Below are positions 1 to 8,271 of a DNA stretch of 64,000 nucleotides, piece by piece. This DNA is from Bradyrhizobium sp. 1. Its GTDB lineage: Bacteria; Pseudomonadota; Alphaproteobacteria; Rhizobiales; Xanthobacteraceae. The stretch is from NCBI RefSeq assembly GCF_023073315.1, contig NZ_JADPJH010000037.1, positions 41,213-105,212 of the forward strand, written 5' to 3'. The notes beneath the pieces are model-generated. The model saw only the letters and a list, made by a program, of their open reading frames with translations. It made no database searches and had not been told where the DNA came from. A program made the position numbers and the translations under genes. Every line of letters begins with the position of its first letter. The stretch's first letter is position 1.

Positions 1-81
1 TAAGATTTTATTAAATATGTCGGCGCGATCATGAGGCATGGAATTGCAGCAGAACCGGACTCCGGGAACCGGCAGCTGCAA

Positions 82-119
82 GAGAAGGCCGGCGGCATAG
101 ATCCCGACGGCCTTTTCTC
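82..119 (+). terminator. possible rho-independent terminator
   Basis: GAGAAGGCCG and CGGCC-TTTTCTC form a stem with a 16-nt loop, and the right arm runs into a T/C-rich tract on the + strand. It could end a gene lying to the left of the window. The loop is long, so this is a weak call. No gene is seen in 1-221. Confidence 0.3.
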
Positions 120-221
120 TTGGTCGAGTCTCCTGGATCGACGCATCGATCTCCGTAGTCGCCCGGACTTTGGCGCATCACATCGAATCGGACAGCTTGC
201 GCGACGCGCGTTGTCGCGGCT

Positions 222-1208
222 CTAGCGCAGCGGCATCGGCGGACGCACGACGGGGCCGTCGTCATCGGCAACGGCCTGTGTCGTCGTAACAGGTGCGACC
301 GGCGGCGGGACTGCAACAGCCTGCGGCGGAGGTGCGAGCGGTGTCGGCGGATACGCCGGCATATAGGTCTGCGTCACCGCAGGCTTCGGCTTACGCACCG
401 GCGGCGCCGGGGGCCGCGGCGGCAGCGCGGACACGCGGGCGCGCGGATCGATCGGCCTCGTCTCGGCCACGGGCTTCGGCGCGGCGGGCTTGGCCATCTC
501 GCGCGCCATCTGCTCCTGTCCGGCCTTCAGCTCGGCGATGCTCGCCTTGAGCGTTTCGATCTGCTGCGCCATCAAGCCGAGATCGCGCGTCATCGACTGC
601 ACCGACTGCGCTGGATCGGACGGCGCTGCTGCGGGCACGGCCGCAGCCTGAGCCGCGGGCGCCGTCGCAGTTTGGTCGGTTGAAGCTTCGGCCGCGGGCG
701 GGGCGGCCTGCGCGGCGGCGACCGGAGCCGTCTGCGACGCCGAAGGCAGCAGCGAGGCCAATGCCGGTGTCCATTCGGCGAGCATTTGTGTCGCCGCATC
801 GCCGTGTTGCTCCCAGGCGATGGTGGCGGCCACACTGCCGCCCGCAAACAGGAACGTGACGAACGCGCCGCGCAGCCACTTGCCGGCGACGGATCGTTTC
901 GGCCGGCCGTGACCATCGCTCGCCGTCAGGCGCACCGCCGTGTCGATCGGCGATGCTGCCGCAGCGGGCTTCTCGTAGACCACGTTGATGGTGGGCTCCG
1001 AGCGGCGCGGCTCCGGCGTGAACTTCAGATTGATCCTGGGTTCCGGGCGGCCTGCGATCTCCGGCGCCAGCGCGGGCGCAACGCCGATCGGGCGCGAGGC
1101 CAGCACCATCTCGGGCGAAATCTGCACGGCGTCGTGCGGATCGTTGTCCTTGGCCGAGTCCTTCACGATCTCATCGACGATTTGCTTGCTGTTCAGCGTT
1201 GCGAGCAT
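222..1208 (-). CDS. membrane-anchored, proline/alanine-rich coiled-coil protein (unknown)
   Basis: A 328-residue protein of unknown function. The first ~110 residues are hydrophilic and probably cytoplasmic. One hydrophobic segment follows (about 112-131), then an Ala/Pro-rich stretch, a short predicted coiled coil (about 200-240, with QQIETLKASIAELKAGQEQM) and a Pro-rich C-terminus with PPxP repeats and Tyr. The start is supported by AAGGAG just upstream of the ATG. The order TM, Pro/Ala linker, coiled coil, Pro tail is the same as in the product at 21629-22705, so the two look like distant paralogues. A single-pass periplasm-facing envelope protein is likely; no enzymatic motif is visible. 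Confidence 0.8.
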   Translation of the reverse strand: MLATLNSKQIVDEIVKDSAKDNDPHDAVQISPEMVLASRPIGVAPALAPEIAGRPEPRINLKFTPEPRRSEPTINVVYEKPAAAASPIDTAVRLTASDGHGRPKRSVAGKWLRGAFVTFLFAGGSVAATIAWEQHGDAATQMLAEWTPALASLLPSASQTAPVAAAQAAPPAAEASTDQTATAPAAQAAAVPAAAPSDPAQSVQSMTRDLGLMAQQIETLKASIAELKAGQEQMAREMAKPAAPKPVAETRPIDPRARVSALPPRPPAPPVRKPKPAVTQTYMPAYPPTPLAPPPQAVAVPPPVAPVTTTQAVADDDGPVVRPPMPLR

Positions 1209-1486
1209 CGCAGCTCCTTATGGTCGTCCGCATTGGCGCGACCCGATCTGTTGAGGTGGGCTCATCCAAATCTGATGAGGTTTGCCCGATGACGCACGAG
1301 TCCAGCCGGGTTTGACCAAAGCAAGGCAAGGGGATGGAGATGATGCGACGCTCTTTCGCCGTTTGTGGTGATGGAACCTGGTTTGGCAAACACGTGCACG
1401 TGTTCCAGCTTGCCTTGTTTTCAGCACGATTTGGGCAGCATCTGGTAACGCTGGGGGCGCTGCCATTCACTATCGGGGGGCCGGCG

Positions 1487-2140
1487 GTGCCAAGATTTCT
1501 ATTCACTTTGTTCGTCGTTGCCTTGCTGCCGCTGGGCGGCTGCATGCAGGCGACGCTTTCGCCATCGACAGATGCGAGCATGACGGCGCGCGACCGCCAG
1601 TTGCTGGCGCATGCGCCTTACGCCCAGGCGAGCGTGCCCGAGCAATATCTCCGTCACGTCGTCGATTATCCGCGCAAGGAGCAGCCGGGCACGATCCTGG
1701 TCGATACCGATGCGCGCTACCTCTATTTCGTGTTGCCCGACGGCAAGGCGATCCGCTACGGCGTTGCGGTCGGCGAGGAAGCCATGGCCTTCTCAGGCGT
1801 GGCGCGGGTCGGCCGCCTCGCGGAATGGCCGGACTGGGTTCCGACGGCGGAGATCCAAGCGCGGCTCGGACCCTATCCGGCGCGCGTGACCGGCGGCCCG
1901 GCCAATCCGCTGGGCGCGCGCGGCATCTATCTCTATGCCGGCAACAAGGACACGCTCTACCGCATCCACGGCACCAACCAGCCCGAATATATCGGGCAGG
2001 CGATCTCGTCGGGCTGCATCCGGATGCGCAACGAGGACGTGATCGACCTCTACGACCGCGTGAAGCTCAATTCGACCGTCGTCGTGCTGCCCCCCGGACA
2101 GAACGCACAGGTCGAGGCGGGGAAGAGCTGGCGCGGGTGA
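1487..2140 (+). CDS. L,D-transpeptidase (YkuD) lipoprotein
   Basis: YkuD-type L,D-transpeptidase, which crosslinks peptidoglycan or attaches proteins to it in the periplasm. I choose the GTG at 1487: it is preceded by a GGGGGG ribosome site and gives a classic lipoprotein signal ending in LGGC (Cys19), whereas the longer reading adds about 50 residues in front of it. The catalytic core is visible as HGTN followed by SSGCIRM, the family His/Ser/Cys/Arg pattern with the nucleophilic Cys near residue 176. The mature protein is about 200 residues, normal for the family. It stands alone between envelope genes. Substrate specificity (3-3 crosslinking or other) cannot be told. Confidence 0.9.
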   Translation: MPRFLFTLFVVALLPLGGCMQATLSPSTDASMTARDRQLLAHAPYAQASVPEQYLRHVVDYPRKEQPGTILVDTDARYLYFVLPDGKAIRYGVAVGEEAMAFSGVARVGRLAEWPDWVPTAEIQARLGPYPARVTGGPANPLGARGIYLYAGNKDTLYRIHGTNQPEYIGQAISSGCIRMRNEDVIDLYDRVKLNSTVVVLPPGQNAQVEAGKSWRG

Positions 2141-2260
2141 GGGGCGCTCACTGAGGTGTGAATGCGCGCAGGACTGGCGATCCCTGAAGGGTGAATTGCT
2201 TCACAGGAGATCCGCCCGTTTTGCGCTAAGCCTCGATGGCCGGTTGCCATTGGAGGCATC

Positions 2261-2458
2261 ATGCAGAAATTTCTTGATCAATTGAATGAAACTGACCGCC
2301 GGGTCGTCCGCAAGTGGCGGCTGGCGACCTTCGGTTTTTATGGATCAATCCTGGCCGGAATGATCGTGTATATGGCGCTGCATTGGAGTCCGGAGGTCAA
2401 TTATGCCTCGGTCGATGCCACAGCACATCCGAAGGTCGTGAGCGCACCACGGCATTGA
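2261..2458 (+). CDS. small single-pass membrane protein (unknown)
   Basis: A 65-residue protein with a charged N-terminus (about 1-22), one transmembrane helix (about 23-44) and a short hydrophilic tail. The ATG follows a TTGGAGG ribosome site. No family is recognised; it could be a small regulatory or structural inner-membrane protein. It lies between the L,D-transpeptidase lipoprotein and a convergent secreted protein. Confidence 0.65.
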   Translation: MQKFLDQLNETDRRVVRKWRLATFGFYGSILAGMIVYMALHWSPEVNYASVDATAHPKVVSAPRH

Positions 2459-2483
2459 TTGAGCGCAACGTCCCGGTCGGGTT

Positions 2484-2918
2484 TTACTCCTCGGGCCGGG
2501 CAATTCGCCATTGCAACGTCGTCGCGTTGCCGTTGACGTCGCCCGGTGACTTGTCGGCGGGCGAGGTGTAGAGCGGGCGGTAGCGGTACGCCCACATCTT
2601 GCTGCCGTCGTTGCGGCCGATCACGGTGAAATCGCCGACGGCCTTGGCGTCGGTCGTCGCGGTCAGCGGGACCCAGCTCTCGTTACACTTGCCGTTGCAG
2701 TTCGAGCTCTTGCCGTTGGTGTCGCGCTCATAATAGTAGAGCGTCATGCCCTTGAGATCGACCAGCTTGGGACCCTGCTTGGTCAGGACCACCTTCGCCG
2801 GTGCGGTCGTGGCCTCGGGCTTGGGCGCGGGAGCAGCTTCGCCGCCGCCATGACCGTTCGCGAGCGCGGGAACGCTCGAGAGCGCGATGATCGCAGCGGC
2901 AATGTGGAACCTGAACAT
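2484..2918 (-). CDS. secreted COG4315-type repeat protein
   Basis: A 144-residue exported protein resembling the COG4315 family (secreted repeat of unknown function, YxYxxD motif). A signal peptide ends near ALA (about residue 20). The mature part has LYYYERD, a cysteine pair in NCNGKC, then SWVPL, and later WAYRYRPLY, which is the typical order of the family. The ATG at 2918 is preferred over an upstream in-frame start because it has GGGAG in front and begins the signal peptide exactly. Function in the family is unknown; periplasmic or surface location is inferred. Confidence 0.8.
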   Translation of the reverse strand: MFRFHIAAAIIALSSVPALANGHGGGEAAPAPKPEATTAPAKVVLTKQGPKLVDLKGMTLYYYERDTNGKSSNCNGKCNESWVPLTATTDAKAVGDFTVIGRNDGSKMWAYRYRPLYTSPADKSPGDVNGNATTLQWRIARPEE

Positions 2919-3039
2919 CCAAAACTCCCGAACCGGCAAAGTTAATCGCGCGTTAAGCGCAGAATGTTGCCGACCGTAGCAGCCGAAGGTTAGTTCCTGG
3001 TTTCGCGGCACTGCGAATCGTACTGATAGAAATACGGGG

Positions 3040-3498
3040 TTAGGCTTCGCGCAAGGGCGCGCGGCTGAGCGCGTTGCCGGCCGCGATGGCTTTGCGCAAC
3101 AGCCGCATCAGCTCCTCACCCTCCTTGGCGCTGAGGCCGCGCAACATGATGCGCTGCGCCGATTCCACCGTCGGCGTGATCTTGCGCAGCGTGCGCCGGC
3201 CCTCGTCGGTGATCTCGAGCTCGCGTGCGCGGCGGTCGCGGCTGGAGGCACGCCGCTCCGCCAGTCCCTTCTGCACGAGGCGATCGATGACGCCGGTAAT
3301 AGTGGTGCGGTCGTAGGCAATCAGACCTGCCAGCGTCACCTGGTCGAGCCCCGGATTGGCCTTGATGGTCGCAAGGGCTGCGTATTGCACCGGCGTGAGA
3401 TCGAAGCCGGCTTCGCCGACCTCGGCCAGGAACACCGCAACCGCGATCTGCTGGAACCGGCGCGCCAGATGTCCGGGCATATCGTTGGGGTCGCTCAC
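3040..3498 (-). CDS. mobR: MarR-family repressor, MobR-like
   Basis: A 152-residue MarR-type winged-helix regulator with the family DNA-binding region YDRTTITGVIDRLVQKG followed by the wing motif RDRRARELEITDEG. It starts at a GTG preceded by AAGGAG. It is divergent from mobA with a 100-bp gap that holds a 23-bp palindrome over the mobA promoter. Known biology: in Comamonas testosteroni the MarR protein MobR represses mobA and is released by 3-hydroxybenzoate. The same arrangement is seen here, so the same role is inferred; the symbol rests on context more than on sequence identity. Confidence 0.85.
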   Translation of the reverse strand: MSDPNDMPGHLARRFQQIAVAVFLAEVGEAGFDLTPVQYAALATIKANPGLDQVTLAGLIAYDRTTITGVIDRLVQKGLAERRASSRDRRARELEITDEGRRTLRKITPTVESAQRIMLRGLSAKEGEELMRLLRKAIAAGNALSRAPLREA

Positions 3499-3534
3499 CG
3501 AATTCTCCTTGAGAGGAAGGGAGGGCCGTGATTA

Positions 3535-3563
3535 TTGACAAGTATACTGATAGTCAGCATACT
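3535..3563 (+). promoter_or_regulatory. mobA promoter with MobR-type operator
   Basis: TTGACA at 3535-3540 and CATACT at 3558-3563, spaced 17 bp, form a sigma-70-like promoter reading toward mobA. The spacer and -10 are exactly occupied by a near-perfect 23-bp palindrome at 3541-3563, with arms AGTATACTGA and TCAGCATACT around three central bases and one mismatch per arm. A MarR dimer bound here would exclude RNA polymerase. Confidence 0.75.
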
Positions 3564-3601
3564 GAGCAATATCAAAGCAAGACGTTAGCGGGAGAGTGCT
3601 C

Positions 3602-5524
3602 ATGCAATTCCATCTCAATGGATTTCAGCCGGGCGATCCTGAGATCGCCGATCCCGCAGAGCGCATTCAGGCTTCGGGCGCAGCGGGTGCCGTGCCCGAA
3701 GAGGTCGACGTCCTCATCGTCGGCTGCGGGCCCGCAGGGCTCACGCTCGCCGCTCAACTTGCGCAATTCCCTGATATCAAGACCTGCGTCGTCGAGCAGA
3801 AGCCGGGCCGCTTGCTGGTTGGGCAGGCCGACGGCGTCGCCTGCCGTACCATGGAGATGTTCCACGCCTACGGCTTCAGCGAGCGCGTGCTGAAGGAGGC
3901 CTGCTGGGTCAACGAGACCACGTTCTGGAAACCGGACGAGCGGTGGCCTGAGAAGATCATCCGCAGTGGAAGGGTGCAGGACGTCGAGGACGGTCTGTCG
4001 GAATTCCCCCACGTCATCCTCAACCAGGCGCGCATCCATGACGGCTTTCTCGATGTCATGCGTAAAGCGCCGGCGAAGCTCGAGCCCCATTACAGCCGTC
4101 GCCTGCTGGACCTCCATGTCGATCCGGCCGCGGGCACTCCCGATCATGCCGTGACCGTGCGTCTCGAGCGCGTCGATGCCGGCAACGAGGGCAAGGTCGA
4201 AACCATCAAGGCGCGCTATGTCGTCGGCTGCGACGGCGCGCGCAGCACGGTGCGCAAGTCGATCGGCCGCGAGCTACATGGCGATTCCGCCAACCACGCC
4301 TGGGGCGTGATGGACGTGCTGGCGGTGACCGATTTTCCGGACATTCGCTTCAAGAGCCTGATCCAGTCGGCGAAGGACGGCAGCCTGCTGATCATTCCGC
4401 GCGAGGGCGGCTACATGGCACGCCTCTATGTCGAGCTGGCAAAGCTCGACGCCGGCGAGCGCGTCGCGAACCGCAACATCACCGCCGAGGACGTGATTGC
4501 GAAAGCGCAGCGAATCTTGAAGCCGCATACGCTGGAGGTGAAGGAGATCGCCTGGTGGTCGGTCTACGAGATCGGCCAGCGCCTGACCGACAAGTTCGAC
4601 GACGTGCCGGAGGCCGACATCAACGCGCGCCTTCCGCGCATCTTCATCGCCGGCGATGCCTGCCATACCCACAGCCCGAAGGCGGGGCAGGGCATGAACG
4701 TCTCGATGCAGGATGCCTTCAATCTCGGCTGGAAACTCGCCGCCGTGCTGCGGAAGAAAAGCGCGCCGAGCCTGCTGCATTCCTACTCGGCCGAGCGACA
4801 GGCGGTTGCGAAGGAGCTGATCGAGTTCGATCGCGAGTGGGCGGGCATTCTGGCTTCCGCGGCGAAAGCGGGCGGTGCCGATGCGGCCAAGACGCAGGAC
4901 TATTTTGTCCGGCACGGCCGCTACACCGCGGGCACGGCGACGCATTACCGTCCTTCGGTGCTCACCGGTACGACTGCACATCAGCACCTCGCACAAGGCT
5001 TCGTGATCGGGACTCGTTTCCACTCCGCCCCGGTCATTCGGCTTGGGGACGCCAAGCCGGTGCATCTCGGCCACGCGGCGCAGGCCGACGGCCGCTTCCG
5101 CGTCTATGCGTTCTCGCCCGCGGAAGATCCTGCGGCCGCGGGCTCAGCCATTCGCGCGTTGTGCAATTTCCTTACTGAGGCGCGAGAGTCACCGGTCAGG
5201 CGATATACGCCTGTCGGAGCCGACATCGACAGCGTGATCGACCTGCGCGCGGTGTTCCAGCAGGATCATCGCGAACTCGCTATCGAGGCGATGCCGCCGC
5301 TGTTGCTCCCGCGCAAGGGCCGCTACGGCTTGCTCGACTACGAAAAGATGTTCTGTCCGGATCTCAAGAGCGGCCATGATGTTTTCACGATGCGCGGCAT
5401 CGATCGCAAGGCGGGCTGCATGGTCGTGGTGCGGCCGGACCAGTACGTCGCGAACGTGCTGCCGCTCGACGATCTTGCAGGGCTCGCGTCGTACTTCGAC
5501 GCCTTCATGCTGCCGGCGAATTGA
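3602..5524 (+). CDS. mobA: 3-hydroxybenzoate 4-monooxygenase
   Basis: FAD-dependent aromatic hydroxylase of the phenol-hydroxylase type; by resemblance to Comamonas MobA it converts 3-hydroxybenzoate to protocatechuate using NADPH and O2 in the cytoplasm. Visible features: the Rossmann motif VGCGPAG (about 41-47), the DG motif in YVVGCDGARS, the second FAD motif FIAGDACHTHSPKAGQGMN (about 350-368), and a C-terminal thioredoxin-like domain ending in VVVRPDQYVANVLPL. The 640 residues match the family length. A GTG two codons upstream is possible, but GGGAG is better spaced for the ATG at 3602. It is transcribed away from mobR. No ring-cleavage genes lie nearby. Confidence 0.92.
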   Translation: MQFHLNGFQPGDPEIADPAERIQASGAAGAVPEEVDVLIVGCGPAGLTLAAQLAQFPDIKTCVVEQKPGRLLVGQADGVACRTMEMFHAYGFSERVLKEACWVNETTFWKPDERWPEKIIRSGRVQDVEDGLSEFPHVILNQARIHDGFLDVMRKAPAKLEPHYSRRLLDLHVDPAAGTPDHAVTVRLERVDAGNEGKVETIKARYVVGCDGARSTVRKSIGRELHGDSANHAWGVMDVLAVTDFPDIRFKSLIQSAKDGSLLIIPREGGYMARLYVELAKLDAGERVANRNITAEDVIAKAQRILKPHTLEVKEIAWWSVYEIGQRLTDKFDDVPEADINARLPRIFIAGDACHTHSPKAGQGMNVSMQDAFNLGWKLAAVLRKKSAPSLLHSYSAERQAVAKELIEFDREWAGILASAAKAGGADAAKTQDYFVRHGRYTAGTATHYRPSVLTGTTAHQHLAQGFVIGTRFHSAPVIRLGDAKPVHLGHAAQADGRFRVYAFSPAEDPAAAGSAIRALCNFLTEARESPVRRYTPVGADIDSVIDLRAVFQQDHRELAIEAMPPLLLPRKGRYGLLDYEKMFCPDLKSGHDVFTMRGIDRKAGCMVVVRPDQYVANVLPLDDLAGLASYFDAFMLPAN

Positions 5525-5673
5525 CGTTGAGGGTGTTGCGCTCGCCGCGTCGATGAACAGCGGATGAATATTGAACCGCGTGCGGCTTGCGTCGATCTTT
5601 CGACGGATGCGGCGGCCGTGAGCGGAACGCTCGTTCCGCCTGCGCGTTCCCACTCGCAGAGGAGGAACACGCC

Positions 5674-6654
5674 ATGAGACTCAAGAGCGTTTTGGTTGCC
5701 ACATTGCTGCTTGCCCCGACGGCCGCGCTGGCCGCGCCGGGCATCGTCACCGTCTCGACCGGCCTGCGTGCCGGGCCGGGTTCGGGTTTTCCCCTGGTCG
5801 ATCGCATCCCCGAGGGCGCCCGCGTCAACATCCACGGTTGCCTGCGCGGCAATGCCTGGTGCGACGTGAGCTTCTCGGATGATCGCGGCTGGGTGTCGTC
5901 GCAATATCTCGAATATCTCTACCGCAATCACTACGTCTATCTCCCCGACTATGTCGACGAAATCGACGTGCCCGTCGCGCCTTTCGTGCTGAGCTCGTAC
6001 TGGTCGAGCTACTATGAGGCGCGGCCCTGGTATCGGCGGCACGCCTACTGGAATAATTACTGGACCTCGCATCAGCGCGTTGCGACGCGGATGACGATCG
6101 ATCCGCATGCGGCCCGTATCGGCCGCGCGGCGACGCGCGATGCTGCAATCGCGCTGGGACGCAACGGCGCGAACGCCAAGGGCAACGTCAGGGGCAGCGC
6201 CGCGATCTCCGGACGTGACGCCGCAACGGCACGGCACGACGCCTCGATCGCCAAGCGCGATGCGGCGGTCGCGGCTGATCGGACGCGCGCCGGGCGGCAC
6301 GACCGCATCGTGAACGAGCGGGCGAATGTTCAGATCCGCAATCCGCGCGATGCGCAGGCGCGCATGATGCACGACCATGCGGCGAGCCGCGCCGCTGTGC
6401 GCGCGCAGCCGATGGCACGTGCGCATGAAGCGCCGCGGATGTCGGCGGCGCCTGCCGCGCGTCCTGCGATGCCGCATGTGGCACAGCCGAACGTCAGCCA
6501 TGGCGCGCCGATGAATGCGCATGCGCAGATGCCGGCGCCGCGCGCGGCTGCACCTGCGATGGCCCATCCCGGCGGCGGTGCTCCGCACTTCAATGCCGCT
6601 CCGCATGGTGGTGCGCCGGCTGGTGGTCCCGGTGGCGGTCGTCCGAAGCATTAG
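5674..6654 (+). CDS. secreted SH3-domain protein with long Ala/Arg/His-rich tail
   Basis: A 326-residue exported protein. A signal peptide (about 1-20, ending LAA) is followed by a bacterial SH3 domain (about 22-85, with LRAGPGSGFPLV and WCDVSF...GWVSSQYL). A Tyr/Trp-rich stretch and a long low-complexity tail rich in Ala, Arg and His follow, including repeats around DAAIAL, DASIAK and DAAVAA. AGAGGAGG precedes the ATG. Bacterial SH3 domains usually bind peptidoglycan or protein ligands, so a periplasmic role is inferred. The tail is compositionally biased and has no recognisable fold. Confidence 0.82.
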   Translation: MRLKSVLVATLLLAPTAALAAPGIVTVSTGLRAGPGSGFPLVDRIPEGARVNIHGCLRGNAWCDVSFSDDRGWVSSQYLEYLYRNHYVYLPDYVDEIDVPVAPFVLSSYWSSYYEARPWYRRHAYWNNYWTSHQRVATRMTIDPHAARIGRAATRDAAIALGRNGANAKGNVRGSAAISGRDAATARHDASIAKRDAAVAADRTRAGRHDRIVNERANVQIRNPRDAQARMMHDHAASRAAVRAQPMARAHEAPRMSAAPAARPAMPHVAQPNVSHGAPMNAHAQMPAPRAAAPAMAHPGGGAPHFNAAPHGGAPAGGPGGGRPKH

Positions 6655-6665
6655 CGTTGCCAACG

Positions 6666-6697
6666 AAAGCCCGGCTCTCGCGCCGGGCTTTCTGTTT
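6666..6697 (+). terminator. rho-independent terminator
   Basis: AAAGCCCGGC, a 6-nt loop, then GCCGGGCTTT followed by CTGTTT: a 10-bp GC-rich stem 11 bp after the stop of the SH3 protein gene. Confidence 0.8.
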
Positions 6698-6823
6698 GCG
6701 CGGACCCGAGTTCCCTGCGCGTACAATTTAAGACGGTTCTTCGCGGGTAGATTTCATCGATCGTAAGATGTGTATCCAAAGATGTAAGCATCCACTCGGG
6801 GCAGCGGGGCACGGGAGGATGAA

Positions 6824-7102
6824 ATGAGACAGAGCCAGGCGGAGACGCGCCGCCAAAATGTCGCGAAACGGTCGATGACTACAGAGGCCAAAAAGCTGTC
6901 CGGCCTGATCGCCGGACTGCGCAAATCGCTCGATGGCATTAACAAGCAGCGGGCGAGCACCAAGCTTTCCGGCGCCGAGATGGGTCTTCTCGATGAGCGC
7001 CGCAACAATCTGTTGCTGACGATAGCTGCCCTCGATGACCGCCTCTCGGCGGTACAGGGACTGATCGATCTCGGCCGCCCGCACGTCATCCGCGTGCACT
7101 GA
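6824..7102 (+). CDS. small helical (coiled-coil) protein, unknown
   Basis: A 92-residue charged protein, almost all predicted helix, with heptad-like spacing in LSGLIAGLRKSLDGIN and LLDERRNNLLLTIAALDDRL. GGGAGG precedes the ATG. There is no signal peptide or membrane segment, so it is likely cytoplasmic. No family is recognised. It is convergent with the DUF3551 gene, ending 9 bp from it. Confidence 0.65.
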   Translation: MRQSQAETRRQNVAKRSMTTEAKKLSGLIAGLRKSLDGINKQRASTKLSGAEMGLLDERRNNLLLTIAALDDRLSAVQGLIDLGRPHVIRVH

Positions 7103-7111
7103 GCGCGGGCG

Positions 7112-7393
7112 CTAGCGGCTTCGTCGCGGCGGCGATGGGCCGGGGCCCGGCTGGCGGTTTTGCATGGCATAGTAGGGGTTGGCGTAGCACTGTGCTGATT
7201 GTCCTGAAGCGGTCGCCGCGCACTGCGCCATCGTCGTAAAACTGCAATCAATGGCGCTGCCGTCGATGGTGTAGACCTCGATGCAGACGGGATAGCGCGG
7301 ATCATAGGTCTGTGCTGCTGCCGGCGTTGCGCCGAACAGGCCGGCTGCAAGCAAGCCCACGGCAAGCGGAATCGCATTGATGATGCCTGGCAT
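7112..7393 (-). CDS. DUF3551 secreted protein
   Basis: A 93-residue exported protein of the DUF3551 family, common in Bradyrhizobium. Signal peptide about 1-28 (ends AAAQ). The mature domain carries the family pattern YPVC, IDCSF, MAQCAATASG and AQCYANPYY; the four cysteines suggest two disulfides. GGAGG precedes the ATG. The function is unknown; the periplasmic location is inferred from the signal and cysteines. Confidence 0.82.
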   Translation of the reverse strand: MPGIINAIPLAVGLLAAGLFGATPAAAQTYDPRYPVCIEVYTIDGSAIDCSFTTMAQCAATASGQSAQCYANPYYAMQNRQPGPGPSPPRRSR

Positions 7394-7533
7394 GATCTAA
7401 CCTCCGTCGCTCAGCCGGAACCAAAGCACAATGCTGCCGCGGATGGCACCAAATTGCCACGCTCCCGGCGAATTGCCGCCAAAGCCCGCTGCCACGAGGG
7501 AAGCGGGTGCAGGGCAACGCAAGGGGATGCGCA

Positions 7534-7713
7534 TTGGCCTATAAAATGATCGCAGAACGCGATAATGAGAAGTGCAGTTTCGCCCGCGAGAGCCGGCTGC
7601 TCATCGTGGCGAAGGCAAAGGTGTGGGCGAGTGAGGGATGGCAGGTCGTCATCACCGACCAGGATGGCAAGGCCTATACGCCGCCCGAATTCGATCAGTT
7701 GCTGGCGGCCTGA
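7534..7713 (+). CDS. small unknown protein (TTG start)
   Basis: A 59-residue soluble protein containing KAKVWASEGWQVVITDQDGK. The TTG at 7534 is chosen because AAGGGGA lies 7 bp upstream; a further-upstream GTG has no ribosome site. The pattern is seen in short Bradyrhizobium hypothetical proteins, but I recognise no function. It precedes a cytochrome c-like gene by 27 bp in the same direction, so the two may be cotranscribed. Confidence 0.55.
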   Translation: MAYKMIAERDNEKCSFARESRLLIVAKAKVWASEGWQVVITDQDGKAYTPPEFDQLLAA

Positions 7714-7740
7714 CCGCGCAACGGGGCTAGGGGACGAGAT

Positions 7741-8106
7741 TTGACGACGCTCATGCGGTCGGGGCGCGACGTGATCGCGCCCCTGATGACTCTTGCAGCC
7801 GCTGCCGCGCTGACGGCGACGGTTGCGTCCGCGCAAAATCTCGATGCCGGCAAGCCGGCCGAAAAGCTCTTTACCGATGGTTGTGCGACCTGCCACCGGA
7901 GTCCGCGCGGTCTTGCCAAGGGGCGCTTCAGCCTGATGCTGTCCTGGTTCCTGAAGGACCATTACGCGACCAGTCCCGACACCGCCAAGGCGCTTGCTGC
8001 ATATCTGCAGTCTGTCGACGAACTGCCTCCACGCGCTACGGCGAAGCCTGGCGCAAAGCCGTCCAAAGCTTCACCGCGTCCGTCCAAGCCGGTGACAAGC
8101 CGCTAG
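7741..8106 (+). CDS. small exported c-type cytochrome-like protein
   Basis: A 121-residue protein with a signal peptide (about 1-31) and one haem-binding motif CATCH (48-52), so haem would be attached in the periplasm. The region after the haem site is short and ends in a Pro/Lys/Ser-rich tail. The distal Met ligand typical of cytochrome c is not obvious; the Met in FSLMLSWF is a candidate. The start is a TTG with GGGGACGAG upstream; an ATG at 7753 is the alternative. No partner oxidase or dehydrogenase is adjacent, so the electron-transfer partner is unknown. Confidence 0.68.
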   Translation: MTTLMRSGRDVIAPLMTLAAAAALTATVASAQNLDAGKPAEKLFTDGCATCHRSPRGLAKGRFSLMLSWFLKDHYATSPDTAKALAAYLQSVDELPPRATAKPGAKPSKASPRPSKPVTSR

Positions 8107-8165
8107 TCGCCGTCGGCGACGATCACGCGCGTCCATCAGATCAAGACGGCGCCGTAGGGGCACTT

Positions 8166-8254
8166 GCAGCCCGGGCGGAGCGCAGCGCAATCCGGGGCGG
8201 TGTGTCTGCAGCGGCAAATGTCCGGAATTGCGCTGCGCTCCATCGGGGCTACGG
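8166..8254. repeat. palindromic intergenic repeat, type A
   Basis: GGAGCGCAGCGCAAT (8177-8191) and ATTGCGCTGCGCTCC (8227-8241) are perfect 15-bp inverted arms, with weaker outer arms AGCCCGG and ATCGGGGCT. The element fills the gap between two convergent genes. I associate this palindrome type with Bradyrhizobium genomes. Confidence 0.8.
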
Positions 8255-8271
8255 AGTAGTGAGCGGAACCG

